Assembly (NCBI GenBank): GCA_937867025.1
Contig: CALMKH010000101.1
Span: 1 to 42,111 of the forward strand
Length of the DNA stretch: 42,111 nucleotides
Source of the DNA: an uncultured Bacteroidota bacterium
GTDB lineage: Bacteria; Bacteroidota; Bacteroidia; NS11-12g; UBA955
Direction of reading: 5' to 3'
Shown here in pieces: positions 26,647 to 36,129 of this stretch. Below the pieces are notes generated by a model that searched no databases, had not been told where the DNA came from, and worked only from the letters and a program-made list of their open reading frames with translations. Within the stretch, counting starts at the first letter, position 1, and each line of letters begins with the position of its first letter. Made by a program: the position numbers and the translations under genes.

Positions 26647-28338
26647 ATGACAGAAACAACGATCGACGCAACTCCTGTTAAGAAAGGTCATCCAAAGGGA
26701 TTGTGGGTGCTTTTCGGGACCGAAATGTGGGAGAGGTTCAATTTCTATGGAATGAGGGCCATCCTGACCCTTTTCCTGGTAAATTCACTGATGATGAAGG
26801 AAGACGACGCCTCGCTTATATACGGGGGTTTTCTGGGGCTTTGTTATCTTACTCCCATGCTCGGCGGTTTTATCGCCGATCGTTTTTTCGGAAACAGGAA
26901 CTGTATCATGCTGGGGGGATTGATGATGGCTGCAGGACAGCTGTTGCTCTTTACCAGCGCCTCTGTTTTCGGAGATAATTTAGATCTCGCCAAAACCCTG
27001 ATGTGGACAGCCCTTGGTGTCATCATATTCGGCAATGGCTTCTTCAAACCCAATATTTCGAGCATGGTGGGCAGCCTGTATCCCAAACAGGAAAAAAGCA
27101 AACTTGATACAGCATTCACTATCTTTTACATGGGCATCAACCTCGGCGCTCTTCTTGGCCAGTTCATATGCCCCTATATTGGCGATGTAAAGGATGCAAA
27201 TAATGTCAGGGATATCCATGCGTTCAAGTGGGGATTTCTCGCAGCAGCTACAGCCATGATCCTAGGTACAGCGCTCTTCTATTTCCTCAAGAACAAATAT
27301 GTCGTATCACCTGAAGGCAGGCCATTGGGCGGATTACCTTCAAAAAATGTTGCATCGGACTTTGAAGAAGGTGAAGCTCAAAAAGCACATTTTACTCCTA
27401 AGTCACTCATGCTTGCTGTTGTATGTTTTGCCGGCCTGTTTTTATTATTTCATTTTGCATTTGGTCAAAATGTTATTTATGCAATGATCTATTCGAGCGG
27501 TCTTACGCTGGCCGGACTTATCCTGTCAGATAAATCACTTACCAAGATAGAAACTCAAAGGATACTGGTTATATACATAGTATCCTTTTTTATTATATTT
27601 TTCTGGGCGGCCTTTGAACAGGCCGGTTCTTCGCTGACATTCATCGCCGATAACCAGACCGACAGAAATTTCCTCGGATGGGAGATGCCTCCTTCCATGG
27701 TACAGATATTCAATGGTATTTTTGTTGTGGCCCTTGCCTTCCCGTTCAGTATGTTCTGGGATTATCTCAGAAGCAAGAACAGGGAACCTATCTCACCGGC
27801 CAAACAAGCATTCGGCTTATTGCTGATAGCACTAAGCTACTTTATCATAGCTCATAACGTAAAGGATCTTGGAAACAGCGGCCTGCTGGCCATCAAGTGG
27901 CTGGTGCTGCTCTATTTCATCCAGACATGCGGTGAGCTTTGCCTGTCACCAATTGGTCTTTCACTGGTAGGCAAATTATCTCCAAAGAGATTCTCATCAC
28001 TCCTTTACGGGGTATTCTTTCTCTCAAACGCTTCGGGTTATGCACTTGCCGGTACGCTTGGTTCCATATTGCCCGCCACAGGTGATAAGTTCAAAAAAGC
28101 CCAGGAGCTCGGCATTGACTTACAGGGAGTTCTTGATAAAACTGTTACCCCAACTGCAGAGCAGCTGAAATTACTTGCCGCCAACAAGATCAATGCTGCC
28201 AACCCGGTTTTTGCAGGATTCGAGATACACAACCTTTATGAATTCTTCATGGTGTTCGTTGCGCTGACAGGTATCGCTTCCGTTATCCTGTTCCTGCTTA
28301 CACCTGTGCTAAAGAAAATGATGCACGGCGTGAGATAG
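26647..28338 (+). CDS. POT-family peptide MFS transporter 1
   Basis: A 563-residue proton-coupled oligopeptide transporter of the major facilitator superfamily, importing di- and tripeptides. The POT signature EMWERFNFYGMRAIL lies on the first helix (about residues 29-43), and GANIGALLGQF-like and FFKPNISSMVGSLY segments follow; about 12-14 helices are visible. ATG at 26647 is used rather than the upstream TTG because it starts the normal short cytoplasmic tail; a one-mismatch -7 box (TAAATTTT, 26633-26640) precedes it. A paralogue follows, separated by a strong terminator. Confidence 0.92.
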   Translation: MTETTIDATPVKKGHPKGLWVLFGTEMWERFNFYGMRAILTLFLVNSLMMKEDDASLIYGGFLGLCYLTPMLGGFIADRFFGNRNCIMLGGLMMAAGQLLLFTSASVFGDNLDLAKTLMWTALGVIIFGNGFFKPNISSMVGSLYPKQEKSKLDTAFTIFYMGINLGALLGQFICPYIGDVKDANNVRDIHAFKWGFLAAATAMILGTALFYFLKNKYVVSPEGRPLGGLPSKNVASDFEEGEAQKAHFTPKSLMLAVVCFAGLFLLFHFAFGQNVIYAMIYSSGLTLAGLILSDKSLTKIETQRILVIYIVSFFIIFFWAAFEQAGSSLTFIADNQTDRNFLGWEMPPSMVQIFNGIFVVALAFPFSMFWDYLRSKNREPISPAKQAFGLLLIALSYFIIAHNVKDLGNSGLLAIKWLVLLYFIQTCGELCLSPIGLSLVGKLSPKRFSSLLYGVFFLSNASGYALAGTLGSILPATGDKFKKAQELGIDLQGVLDKTVTPTAEQLKLLAANKINAANPVFAGFEIHNLYEFFMVFVALTGIASVILFLLTPVLKKMMHGVR

Positions 28339-28357
28339 TCCACTATATTGATCAAAC

Positions 28358-28390
28358 AAAAGCCTCGTATTTTTTTGCGAGGCTTTTTTT
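28358..28390 (+). terminator. Intrinsic terminator between the two POT genes
   Basis: Nine-base stem 28359-28367 with 28378-28386 (AAAGCCTCG pairing CGAGGCTTT), followed by a run of T's to 28390. It should end transporter 1; the second gene starts 18 bp later. Confidence 0.85.
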
Positions 28391-28407
28391 ATGTATAATT
28401 GTCATTT

Positions 28408-29958
28408 ATGGACAACCAGAACATCGTGGACGCACCTCTTGGAAGCGAACCCAAAGTACAGTCGGCAGAACTTGACAAAATCAGGAATTTTAAGGGTAAA
28501 TATCCCAAACAATTGTGGTTCCTGTTCTTCAGCGAAATGTGGGAACGCTTCTGTTACTATGGCATGAGGGGCATGCTGGTCATTTTTATGGTCGAACGCC
28601 TGCTGATGGATGAGGTGACAGCCAACCTGCAATACGGTGCCACGCAGGCATTCGTATATGCATTTACATTTATCGGGGGTTTGTTTGCAGACAAGATTCT
28701 CGGCTACAGGAAATCGCTGTTCTGGGGAGGGCTGCTGATGATAGCCGGCAGCTGCATCCTGGCAGTCGATCCCGAGAGGTTCTTTTTCCCCGGCATCGGT
28801 TTTACCATCATAGGAACGGGCTTTTTCAAACCCAATATTTCCACCATGGTCGGTGCCCTTTACCGGGATGGGGATAACCGCAGGGACGCAGGTTTTTCGA
28901 TGTTCTATGCAGGCATTAACCTGGGAGCGCTGCTGGGAGGATATCTCTGTATTGCCATTGCAAAGCGCAAGATGCTTACGGAGATTGTGCCCGCAGACCT
29001 CGCCTGGAATGTGGCTTTCGGTCTCGCTGCCATTGTGATGATCATCAGCCTGCTGACGTTCACCCGCACGCAGAAAACCTTGGCTGACATAGGCGTATCG
29101 CCACTGCTTCATCTTAAACCTTCCAGGAAAAAGACTTTCGAGATACTTACTTATATCGGTTCACTGGCTGTTGTGCCCCTGATCATTATCATGGTTTCCA
29201 ATCCCGAATATACCGATATGTTCATGTATATCATAGGTCCGTGCACACTGGCATACCTGGTATACGAGATGAGGGGTTATGACGCGGTTGCGAATAAAAA
29301 GCTTATCGCCGCGATGGTCTTTATTATATTCTCCATTATTTTCTGGGCGTTTTTCGAACAAAGCGGTGGATCGCTCAGCCTGTTCGCAGCCAACAATCTT
29401 GACGATACCGTCCTCGGTATCAAGCTGGATCCTAACGGTGTCAACAACTCTGCCAACTCGTTCTTCGTGATCCCTTTCGCCGCCATACTCGGCGTGATAT
29501 GGATATGGATGAAGAAACGGGAACCTAACGCGATAGTGAAATTCGGGCTTGGATTGCTGTTCCTGGCTGGCGGCTTTTACATATTTTACACGACGAAATT
29601 TTTCAGCAATGCCGAGGGCGTTACCTCACTCGACCTGTTTACGCTCGGTTGGCTGGTCATTACCCTTGGCGAGCTATGCCTCTCGCCAATAGGCATGTCG
29701 GTCATGACCAAACTTTCGCCGCCTAAACTGCAGGCCATCATGATGGGCATGTGGTTTCTCGCCAGTGCTTACGGCCAGTATTTTGCCGGTTTGCTCGGCG
29801 CAGGAATAGCGAAAGCCTCCACCGAAGCGAGCAATTACGAAAAACTGATGATCTATGCCGACGGCTACAAACAATTAGCCATTTATGGCCTGATTAGTGG
29901 TCTTGTCCTGATCGCAATATCCCCAATTGTGAAAAAACTCATGCAGGGCGTTAAATAA
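28408..29958 (+). CDS. POT-family peptide MFS transporter 2
   Basis: A 516-residue proton-dependent oligopeptide transporter, paralogous to the preceding gene. It has EMWERFCYYGMRGML on helix 1, FFKPNISTMVGALY and GELCLSPIGMSVM, all conserved in POT proteins. The substrate range may differ from transporter 1. ATG at 28408 is chosen; an in-frame TTG 9 bp upstream is less likely. Tandem copies suggest local duplication, and the terminator between them suggests separate control. Confidence 0.92.
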   Translation: MDNQNIVDAPLGSEPKVQSAELDKIRNFKGKYPKQLWFLFFSEMWERFCYYGMRGMLVIFMVERLLMDEVTANLQYGATQAFVYAFTFIGGLFADKILGYRKSLFWGGLLMIAGSCILAVDPERFFFPGIGFTIIGTGFFKPNISTMVGALYRDGDNRRDAGFSMFYAGINLGALLGGYLCIAIAKRKMLTEIVPADLAWNVAFGLAAIVMIISLLTFTRTQKTLADIGVSPLLHLKPSRKKTFEILTYIGSLAVVPLIIIMVSNPEYTDMFMYIIGPCTLAYLVYEMRGYDAVANKKLIAAMVFIIFSIIFWAFFEQSGGSLSLFAANNLDDTVLGIKLDPNGVNNSANSFFVIPFAAILGVIWIWMKKREPNAIVKFGLGLLFLAGGFYIFYTTKFFSNAEGVTSLDLFTLGWLVITLGELCLSPIGMSVMTKLSPPKLQAIMMGMWFLASAYGQYFAGLLGAGIAKASTEASNYEKLMIYADGYKQLAIYGLISGLVLIAISPIVKKLMQGVK

Positions 29959-29966
29959 GCCCTGAA

Positions 29967-29974
29967 TATATTTG
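29967..29974 (+). promoter_or_regulatory. -7 box for the secreted protein at 29995
   Basis: TATATTTG, perfect TAnnTTTG match, 20 nt before the ATG. Confidence 0.45.
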
Positions 29975-29994
29975 TTTTCATAATTACACAAATC

Positions 29995-30738
29995 ATGAGG
30001 ACAATTTTCACGTTTTTAACCAGCATTCTTTTCCTGACTTCCATTCATGCCGAATGCGCCATGTCAGGTCTCTATGTATTTCCCAAAGGAAAAACCATCC
30101 GTCAGAATCCCGTATTCGTGCTGGACGGCTACGGTTTCAGCGAACACACCATTGAAGGCCTTAACAAGGAGTACCCTGTGTATCTTCAATGCGGCGAGAT
30201 CAAAGTGCCTTTAGAAGTGAAGGAAATGCACAAAGGACAGTTCGAGCTGACCCAGGCGGTGCTCGTTCCTACGGATTCCCTGATCCCGGGACTTTATTAC
30301 AAACTTACTATCGACCACCTGCCCCCCTATGACAATTTCAAGAGTCATGCAAGCAATGCCATATGGAAAGTGGAATCCGGAAAAGACACAATCGCTCCTG
30401 AAATGACAGCCAGACCAAGGGAGCTCAACAAAATACTCGAATTATACGGATGCCACCCGGTAAGTTATGTGGTGTTCAGCTGTCCTGCAAAAGACAACTC
30501 GGAAATGATGGTACGAGCCACTGTAAAGGACAAAGCCGGCAATGAAACAAGTTATTTCATTGAAACCAACGGCCTGGAGATCAAGATAGGCCATGACATG
30601 TGCCATGGAGCATTCAAGTTCGCGGAAGGCAGCAAATATGATGTGAAGTTTGACTTCATGGACGCATCAGGAAATATACGGTCCTGGGAGGGCGCTGGAT
30701 TACGGTTTTCCGGTCCTGACAAAGAAACGTCCGAATAG
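29995..30738 (+). CDS. Secreted hypothetical protein, beta-rich
   Basis: A 247-residue protein with a signal peptide (about 1-19). The remainder resembles two beta-sandwich (Ig-like) units: the second half has TVKDKAGNETSYFIE and the DASGNIRSWEG turn. Six Cys occur in the mature part, possibly as disulfides. No sorting domain. Function unknown. Confidence 0.6.
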   Translation: MRTIFTFLTSILFLTSIHAECAMSGLYVFPKGKTIRQNPVFVLDGYGFSEHTIEGLNKEYPVYLQCGEIKVPLEVKEMHKGQFELTQAVLVPTDSLIPGLYYKLTIDHLPPYDNFKSHASNAIWKVESGKDTIAPEMTARPRELNKILELYGCHPVSYVVFSCPAKDNSEMMVRATVKDKAGNETSYFIETNGLEIKIGHDMCHGAFKFAEGSKYDVKFDFMDASGNIRSWEGAGLRFSGPDKETSE

Positions 30739-30794
30739 CGGAAGTGAAACGGTTATTTGAAGACATAATGGCCGGGATTGCCAGGAAACTTCCT

Positions 30795-31334
30795 TCAGCC
30801 ATTCATTAGCCATGCCATTAACCACGGGAAAAGGATAATCTTAAGGTTATCCTGCCCGTTATTCCTGGGGGTCCTTAAGCCTGCACGGATAAACTTGATG
30901 GCGATACTGATCTGATTCTCTACAGTCTTTTCGTTGATGTCCATAATGCCTGCAATTTCCTTGTTGCTCAGGAACTCTTTGCGGCTCATGACAAATATCT
31001 GCCTGCATTTGGGGGGCAGCTTGTCTATCAAAGCGAATACTGCGGCTTCGGTCTCCCTGGCCTGCAATTCCTCAATGGGTGAGGTATGGTTTGAAACGAT
31101 CTCAAAGTTCTCATCCAGTTCGGTAACTTCGATCTTTCTTTTTTTGAGAAGATTCAGGCTTTTATTCCTCACCACCGTGTAGAGGAAGGATTTTATGGAT
31201 GCGTCCAGCGCCAGCTCATCCTGTTTATCCCAAACCACCATGAAGGTATCGTTCACAATTTCATCCGCGTCTTCCCTTGATTTCACATACTGCATGCAAA
31301 ACCAGTGCAGGGCGGGCTGATACTGCCTGAACAA
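30795..31334 (-). CDS. ECF-type RNA polymerase sigma-70 factor
   Basis: At least 179 residues, with sigma region 2 (SREDADEIVNDTFMVVW) and region 4 helix-turn-helix (SNKEIAGIMDINEKTVENQI), and a hydrophobic tail ending LFPWLMAWLMNG, typical of the Bacteroidota expansion family of ECF sigma factors. No FecR-like anti-sigma or SusC/D pair is adjacent, so its signal is unknown. The coordinates start at TTG 31334, the first standard start codon. The frame stays open upstream and a region-2-like LQKLEALFRQYQP is only completed by extending to ATT 31367, which is 4 nt after a perfect -7 box. Confidence 0.85.
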   Translation of the reverse strand: MFRQYQPALHWFCMQYVKSREDADEIVNDTFMVVWDKQDELALDASIKSFLYTVVRNKSLNLLKKRKIEVTELDENFEIVSNHTSPIEELQARETEAAVFALIDKLPPKCRQIFVMSRKEFLSNKEIAGIMDINEKTVENQISIAIKFIRAGLRTPRNNGQDNLKIILFPWLMAWLMNG

Positions 31335-31371
31335 GGCTTCAAGTTTCTGTAGATTGGACGTGATAATGATG

Positions 31372-31379
31372 CAAAAGTA
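31372..31379 (-). promoter_or_regulatory. -7 box TACTTTTG upstream of the sigma factor
   Basis: Perfect TAnnTTTG on the minus strand. Four nt after it, in frame with the sigma gene, lies ATT (31367-31365); the first standard start codon, TTG, is 33 nt further. Confidence 0.5.
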
Positions 31380-31473
31380 TCTTCAAAAACCTTGAATTTA
31401 AAAATTAAATATTCAACACATGTCGAAATTAACGCAGCATACGTCCATAAGCCGGGGTAACCGCGCCACTGAC

Positions 31474-33672
31474 TCAGTTGGCCATATCACTTATGAACTG
31501 CAATCGCATAAGCTGCAATTCCTCATACGTGAAATCGTTGTCAAAATCAATGACAGCCTGGTTCAGGTCATCATCTTCCTGGTTGCGGAAATACTCAAAT
31601 ATTTCCTCCTGGTACTCTTCCTCGATAATCTCGTCGATACAATAATGCAGGTCGAGACTGGTGCCCATGGTGACCATCTGCTCCAGCTCATCCATCAGCT
31701 CCTGGTACTGCATGCCGTTGCTCCTGGCTATATCTTCAAGGGCCATCTTTTTATCGATATTCAGGATAATGGCTATTTTTTTCTTTGATTTCTCTCCGGA
31801 AGTCTTCACCACGACATCGGTAGGACGCTCAATATTGTTGCGCCTGACGTATTCGGCGATATAGTCGATAAAGGGCTGACCGTATTTCTGAGCCTTGTTT
31901 TTACCCACACCGTGGGTTTTTTCGAGCTCTTCCATCGTGATAGGATACCTTGTGGCCATATCATCCAGCGAAGGATCCTGGAAAATGACATATGGGGGAA
32001 GGCCTACCTGTTTTGACACTTTTTTGCGCAGATCTTTCAGATCATGCATCAGTACCTCGTCGGCAATACTTTCAAGAACGGCATTCTCAAAGTCATCATC
32101 ACTCACAAATTCAAACTCGGTATCCATGGCCATTTCGAAACGTTTCGGGTTCCTTATGGCGTTATGGCCTTCTTCACTCACGGAGAGCAGGCCGTATTTT
32201 TCTATATTCTTATTGACATAGGAATTCAGCAGGCATATGCGCACAACACCTTTCCAGAACACCTTGTCCTTGTCTTTGCCCACGCCGAAAAGCGGAAAGG
32301 CATCATGACCATGATCCTTGATGGAATCTGATCTTTTGCCGATGATATAATTCACCAGGTGACTGATATCGATCTCGGCCTTTAATGAATCAAGCGCCTT
32401 CAGTGCAGTTACCACTTCCTCCGACACATCCATTTTAGGTTTCGGGTGACGGCAGTTATCGCACATCTTGTTACAATTCTCATCATCAAAGCTTTCCCCA
32501 AAATAATTGAGGAGCGTCCTTCTGCGGCACTGGGAGCTTTCGGCGAATGCGCTGGTTTCATCCAGCAGCAGGGTTCCGATTTCCCGTTCAGCCACTGGCT
32601 TGTCCTTCATGAACTTTTCCAGTTTCTCAATATCGCTAGGGTTATAGAACAGTATACAATCACCTTCAAAACCGTCGCGTCCTCCCCTTCCTGTTTCCTG
32701 GTAATAGCCTTCAAGACTCTTAGGCACATCAAAGTGAATCACGAAACGCACGTCAGGCTTGTCAATACCCATACCGAAGGCGATAGTGGCCACAATAACG
32801 TGGCAGTCCTCCATCAGGAAGGCATCCTGGTTATGGACCCTGGTCTTGGCATCGAGACCCGCGTGATAAGGCAGGGCCTTTATGCCGTTAAGGTTGAGCA
32901 TTTCGGCTATTTCCTCGACACGTTTCCTGCTGAGGCAATATATGATACCCGACTTTTCGGGCCTGTTCCTGATAATCTGGATGATATCCTTGAATACCCG
33001 TTCCTTGCTGCCTTTCGGCCTGACTTCGTAATACAGGTTGCTGCGGTTAAACGAGGATTTGTAAACTTTTGCATCAGTCATGCCCAGGTTCTTCTGTATG
33101 TCGCTCTGGACCTTTGGCGTAGCGGTAGCAGTAAGGGCTATCATCGGCACATCGTTGATCTCCTTGATCATTTGTTTGATACGCCTGTATTCAGGCCTGA
33201 AATCATGGCCCCATTCGCTGATACAGTGGGCTTCGTCAATAGCTACAAAAGAAATCTCTATGCTTTTCAGGAATTCAATGGTCTCTTCCTTCTTAAGGGT
33301 TTCAGGGGCTACATACAGGAGTTTCGTATGCCCTGATGCCATATCTTCCTTTACTTTATTGATCTCACCCTTTGAAAGCGAGGAATTGAGGAAATGCGCC
33401 ACATTGTCATTTTCGCCGAAGCCCCTGATACTGTCTACCTGGTTCTTCATAAGCGCTATAAGGGGTGAGATAATGATGGCCGTGCCGGGTAGCATGAGGG
33501 CCGGTAACTGATAGCAGAGTGATTTGCCCGCACCGGTGGGCATGATCACAAAACAATCTTCCCGTTCCAAAACACTGTTGATTATCGCTTCCTGTGTACC
33601 TTTAAATCCGTCAAATCCAAAAAAATCTTTCAATGCCTGCCTGGCATTCAAGGGTTTTTGTGCTATTGTCAT
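31474..33672 (-). CDS. recQ: ATP-dependent DNA helicase RecQ
   Basis: A 732-residue 3'-5' superfamily 2 helicase that unwinds recombination and replication intermediates. Walker A is MPTGAGKS (Lys50), motif II DEAHCISEWGHDFRPEY, motif VI near QETGRGGRDG. The Zn-binding RQC region has Cys in SSQCRRR and in NCNKMCDNC. An HRDC domain follows (MATRYPITMEELEKTHGVGKNKAQKYG), and then a ~120-residue extension with winged-helix-like character found in Bacteroidota RecQ. The gene is divergent from kdsD. No clear -7 box lies within 50 bp of the ATG. Confidence 0.95.
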   Translation of the reverse strand: MTIAQKPLNARQALKDFFGFDGFKGTQEAIINSVLEREDCFVIMPTGAGKSLCYQLPALMLPGTAIIISPLIALMKNQVDSIRGFGENDNVAHFLNSSLSKGEINKVKEDMASGHTKLLYVAPETLKKEETIEFLKSIEISFVAIDEAHCISEWGHDFRPEYRRIKQMIKEINDVPMIALTATATPKVQSDIQKNLGMTDAKVYKSSFNRSNLYYEVRPKGSKERVFKDIIQIIRNRPEKSGIIYCLSRKRVEEIAEMLNLNGIKALPYHAGLDAKTRVHNQDAFLMEDCHVIVATIAFGMGIDKPDVRFVIHFDVPKSLEGYYQETGRGGRDGFEGDCILFYNPSDIEKLEKFMKDKPVAEREIGTLLLDETSAFAESSQCRRRTLLNYFGESFDDENCNKMCDNCRHPKPKMDVSEEVVTALKALDSLKAEIDISHLVNYIIGKRSDSIKDHGHDAFPLFGVGKDKDKVFWKGVVRICLLNSYVNKNIEKYGLLSVSEEGHNAIRNPKRFEMAMDTEFEFVSDDDFENAVLESIADEVLMHDLKDLRKKVSKQVGLPPYVIFQDPSLDDMATRYPITMEELEKTHGVGKNKAQKYGQPFIDYIAEYVRRNNIERPTDVVVKTSGEKSKKKIAIILNIDKKMALEDIARSNGMQYQELMDELEQMVTMGTSLDLHYCIDEIIEEEYQEEIFEYFRNQEDDDLNQAVIDFDNDFTYEELQLMRLQFISDMAN

Positions 33673-33781
33673 GTGTATTTTATGGTGTTATTTATGTTCG
33701 ATTTTGAGTACACTAAATTAATACCATTATCACCATATTACCAAATCATTTTAAAAAAATTTTTCATATCGTTTTTTGGTA

Positions 33782-33789
33782 TAAATTTG
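33782..33789 (+). promoter_or_regulatory. -7 box for kdsD-manC
   Basis: TAAATTTG, perfect TAnnTTTG match, 23 nt before the ATG at 33813; a TTG start at 33798 would be 8 nt away. Confidence 0.5.
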
Positions 33790-33812
33790 CACAACTTTTG
33801 GGGCTGGAAACC

Positions 33813-34784
33813 ATGCATATCAGAAATACGCTCGATATCATCACATATGGTAAAGATACCGTGAGCGATGAAATTGAAGATATTTCAAAACTTACCGATT
33901 ATATAGATGAATCGTTCGCCGATGTCGTGAGGCTTATACTGGACAGTCCGGGCCGTGTCATCATTACCGGCATAGGCAAAAGCGCTATTATTGCCCAAAA
34001 GATCGTGGCAACGCTTAATTCCACCGGCACCCCGTCCATATTCATGCATGCCGCCGACGCCATTCACGGCGACCTGGGCATTATCCAGCAGGATGACGTT
34101 GTCATAGCCATTTCCAAAAGCGGCAATACGCCTGAAATAAAGGCACTGGCGCCTCTTCTGAAGCAGTATGGCAATGCTCTGGTGGCCATGGTTGGCAATC
34201 TGGACTCCGCCCTGGCTAAATCGGCGGATTATACCCTGAATACCACGGTTTCAAGGGAAGCCTGCCCCAATAACCTGGCCCCAACCACGAGCACTACGGC
34301 CCAGCTGCTGATGGGCGATGCCCTGGCAGTGGCCCTGCTGAAATGCAGGAATTTCTCGCCGGAGGACTTCTCAAAATTTCATCCCGGCGGGGCTCTTGGA
34401 AAGAAATTATACCTGACAGTCAAGGAAATAGCTATACAAAATCAAAAACCATCCGTTCAGGCCGACGACAGCATTCAGTCAGTCATCATTGAAATATCGA
34501 GGAACAGGCTGGGAGCCACAGCTGTGCTTGAAAACAACAGCCTGGCCGGTATCATTACCGACGGCGATGTGAGAAGGATGATCGAACACACTACCGACCT
34601 CAAAGGCATCAAGGCCTCAGATATCATGAACCGCCATTCCAAGTGCATTGAAGGCAGCGAACTGGCAGCCACAGCGGCTGGCATGATGAGGGAACTGAAG
34701 ATCAGCCAGCTGATCGTCACTGAAAACAACGATTATATTGGCATGGTTCATATACATGACCTGAACAGGGAAGGCATACTATAA
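33813..34784 (+). CDS. kdsD: KpsF/GutQ-family sugar-phosphate isomerase (arabinose-5-phosphate isomerase)
   Basis: A 323-residue protein with a SIS sugar-isomerase domain (about 25-195) and a C-terminal pair of CBS domains (about 205-320). It converts ribulose-5-P to arabinose-5-P, the first step to Kdo for lipopolysaccharide. Motifs: ITGIGKSAIIAQK, ISKSGNTPE and KFHPGGALGKKLYL. The ATG at 33813 is chosen; the frame also opens at TTG 33798. manC follows 11 bp later, placing both in surface-polysaccharide precursor supply. Other kds genes are not in the window. Confidence 0.92.
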   Translation: MHIRNTLDIITYGKDTVSDEIEDISKLTDYIDESFADVVRLILDSPGRVIITGIGKSAIIAQKIVATLNSTGTPSIFMHAADAIHGDLGIIQQDDVVIAISKSGNTPEIKALAPLLKQYGNALVAMVGNLDSALAKSADYTLNTTVSREACPNNLAPTTSTTAQLLMGDALAVALLKCRNFSPEDFSKFHPGGALGKKLYLTVKEIAIQNQKPSVQADDSIQSVIIEISRNRLGATAVLENNSLAGIITDGDVRRMIEHTTDLKGIKASDIMNRHSKCIEGSELAATAAGMMRELKISQLIVTENNDYIGMVHIHDLNREGIL

Positions 34785-34795
34785 ACAGAATAAAC

Positions 34796-35890
34796 ATGAA
34801 AAAGAACAAAAATAATTATGTGGTGATCATGGCCGGTGGCATTGGCAGCAGGTTCTGGCCGCTGAGCAAAAAAAGCTACCCCAAACAATTCCACGATATT
34901 CTTGGCGTCGGCAAGTCATTGCTGAGGCTTACGTACGACAGGTTTGCCAATTTCATTGAACCGGAAAACATTTATATCATCACCAATGCAAGTTATACCC
35001 TGCTTGTGCAGGATCAGTTGCCCGAACTGCCCCATGCCAATATCATCGACGAGCCGGCTTCCATGAACACAGCCCCTTGTGTCGCTTACTCAAGTTTCAA
35101 GATCTATGTCAAAAACCCGAAAGCGAATGTGATCTTTGCTCCTAGCGATCACCTCATTACGGATGAAAAAGCATTCGAAAACAGCCTGCTTAAAGCGCTA
35201 AACTATACCGCCAGCAACAAAATGCTGCTGACACTCGGAATCAAGCCCAACAGGCCTGACACCGGCTATGGTTATATCCAGCATCACGAAAAGGAGGAAA
35301 AAGACGGCGTTTACAGGGTTAAAACCTTTACTGAAAAGCCATCGCTTGAACTGGCGCAGACGTTTCTCGACAGTGGCGATTTCTCATGGAACAGCGGTAT
35401 TTTCATATGGAAAGCAGAAGACATTCTCGAAGAGTTTGCCACACACCAGCCCGATATGTACGACCTGTTCAAGAAGGGTGTTAAAAAATACAACACCAAC
35501 GAAGAGCAGGCGTTTATCAATAAGCAATACCCCCTGTGCAAGAACATCTCGATCGACTATGCAATCATGGAAAAAACCAAGATCGCCGGCATAGTACCCG
35601 TAGATTTCGGGTGGAGCGACCTGGGTACATGGAAATCGCTGTATATGCTGAGGAAAAAGGATAAGAACCATAACCTTCTCCATGGAAAGAACATCGAGAT
35701 ATACAACTCAAAAAACTGCCTGATCATCGAAGAGGCCGACAGCAATAAGCTGGTAGTGGTAGAAGGTTTCGACGATGCCATCATCGTGGATACGGCTGAC
35801 ATATTGTTCATAAGCCACCTGAGTAAAGAACAGGAAGTAAAGAATATCACCGCGGATATCAAGGAAAAATATAAAGGGAAGTTTTCTTAA
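34796..35890 (+). CDS. manC: Mannose-1-phosphate guanylyltransferase
   Basis: A 364-residue nucleotidyltransferase making GDP-mannose from mannose-1-P and GTP for surface polysaccharides and glycoproteins. The N-terminal pyrophosphorylase motif is VVIMAGGIGSRFWPLSK. FAPSDH, GYGYIQ, KTFTEKP, WNSGIF and VDFGWSDLGTW are all family hallmarks. It lacks the mannose-6-P isomerase domain, so it is a monofunctional enzyme. It lies 11 bp after kdsD and its stop overlaps the convergent DUF6952-like gene by 4 bp. Confidence 0.93.
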   Translation: MKKNKNNYVVIMAGGIGSRFWPLSKKSYPKQFHDILGVGKSLLRLTYDRFANFIEPENIYIITNASYTLLVQDQLPELPHANIIDEPASMNTAPCVAYSSFKIYVKNPKANVIFAPSDHLITDEKAFENSLLKALNYTASNKMLLTLGIKPNRPDTGYGYIQHHEKEEKDGVYRVKTFTEKPSLELAQTFLDSGDFSWNSGIFIWKAEDILEEFATHQPDMYDLFKKGVKKYNTNEEQAFINKQYPLCKNISIDYAIMEKTKIAGIVPVDFGWSDLGTWKSLYMLRKKDKNHNLLHGKNIEIYNSKNCLIIEEADSNKLVVVEGFDDAIIVDTADILFISHLSKEQEVKNITADIKEKYKGKFS

Positions 35891-36129
35891 TCCAGGGATC
35901 CCCTCACCCGCTGGCTGTATAACCTGAGCGCCTGGTTGATGTTCAGGTTGTCTTTCTCCATCTCGCGTTTGCAGAAGATAGCTGCCAGGATATGCGTCAG
36001 CTTTTCGCCGTCGTCCGCTCCCGGAACATCGATGTAAAGCGGGGTTTCGTTCAGGAGGTCTTGTTCCGCCTTGACAAGCGTTTCCATATCATAGAAATCC
36101 ACCAACTGCTTTATTGCTGCAACATTCAT
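35887..36129 (-). CDS. Small DUF6952-like protein
   Basis: An 80-residue soluble, mostly helical protein matching a small Bacteroidota family annotated as DUF6952 (signature near GEKLTHILAAIFCKREM). Function unknown. It follows the thioredoxin gene with a 4-bp ATGA overlap, so it is translated with it; this pairing recurs in the phylum. It is convergent with manC, overlapping by 4 bp. Confidence 0.7.
   Translation of the reverse strand: MNVAAIKQLVDFYDMETLVKAEQDLLNETPLYIDVPGADDGEKLTHILAAIFCKREMEKDNLNINQALRLYSQRVRGSLD

Noticed and set aside
28402-29112. A 236-codon ORF antisense to the second POT transporter.
   Set aside because: Shadow frame; the transporter frame is conserved throughout.
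32446-33336. A 296-codon ORF antisense to recQ.
   Set aside because: Shadow of recQ with no family match.
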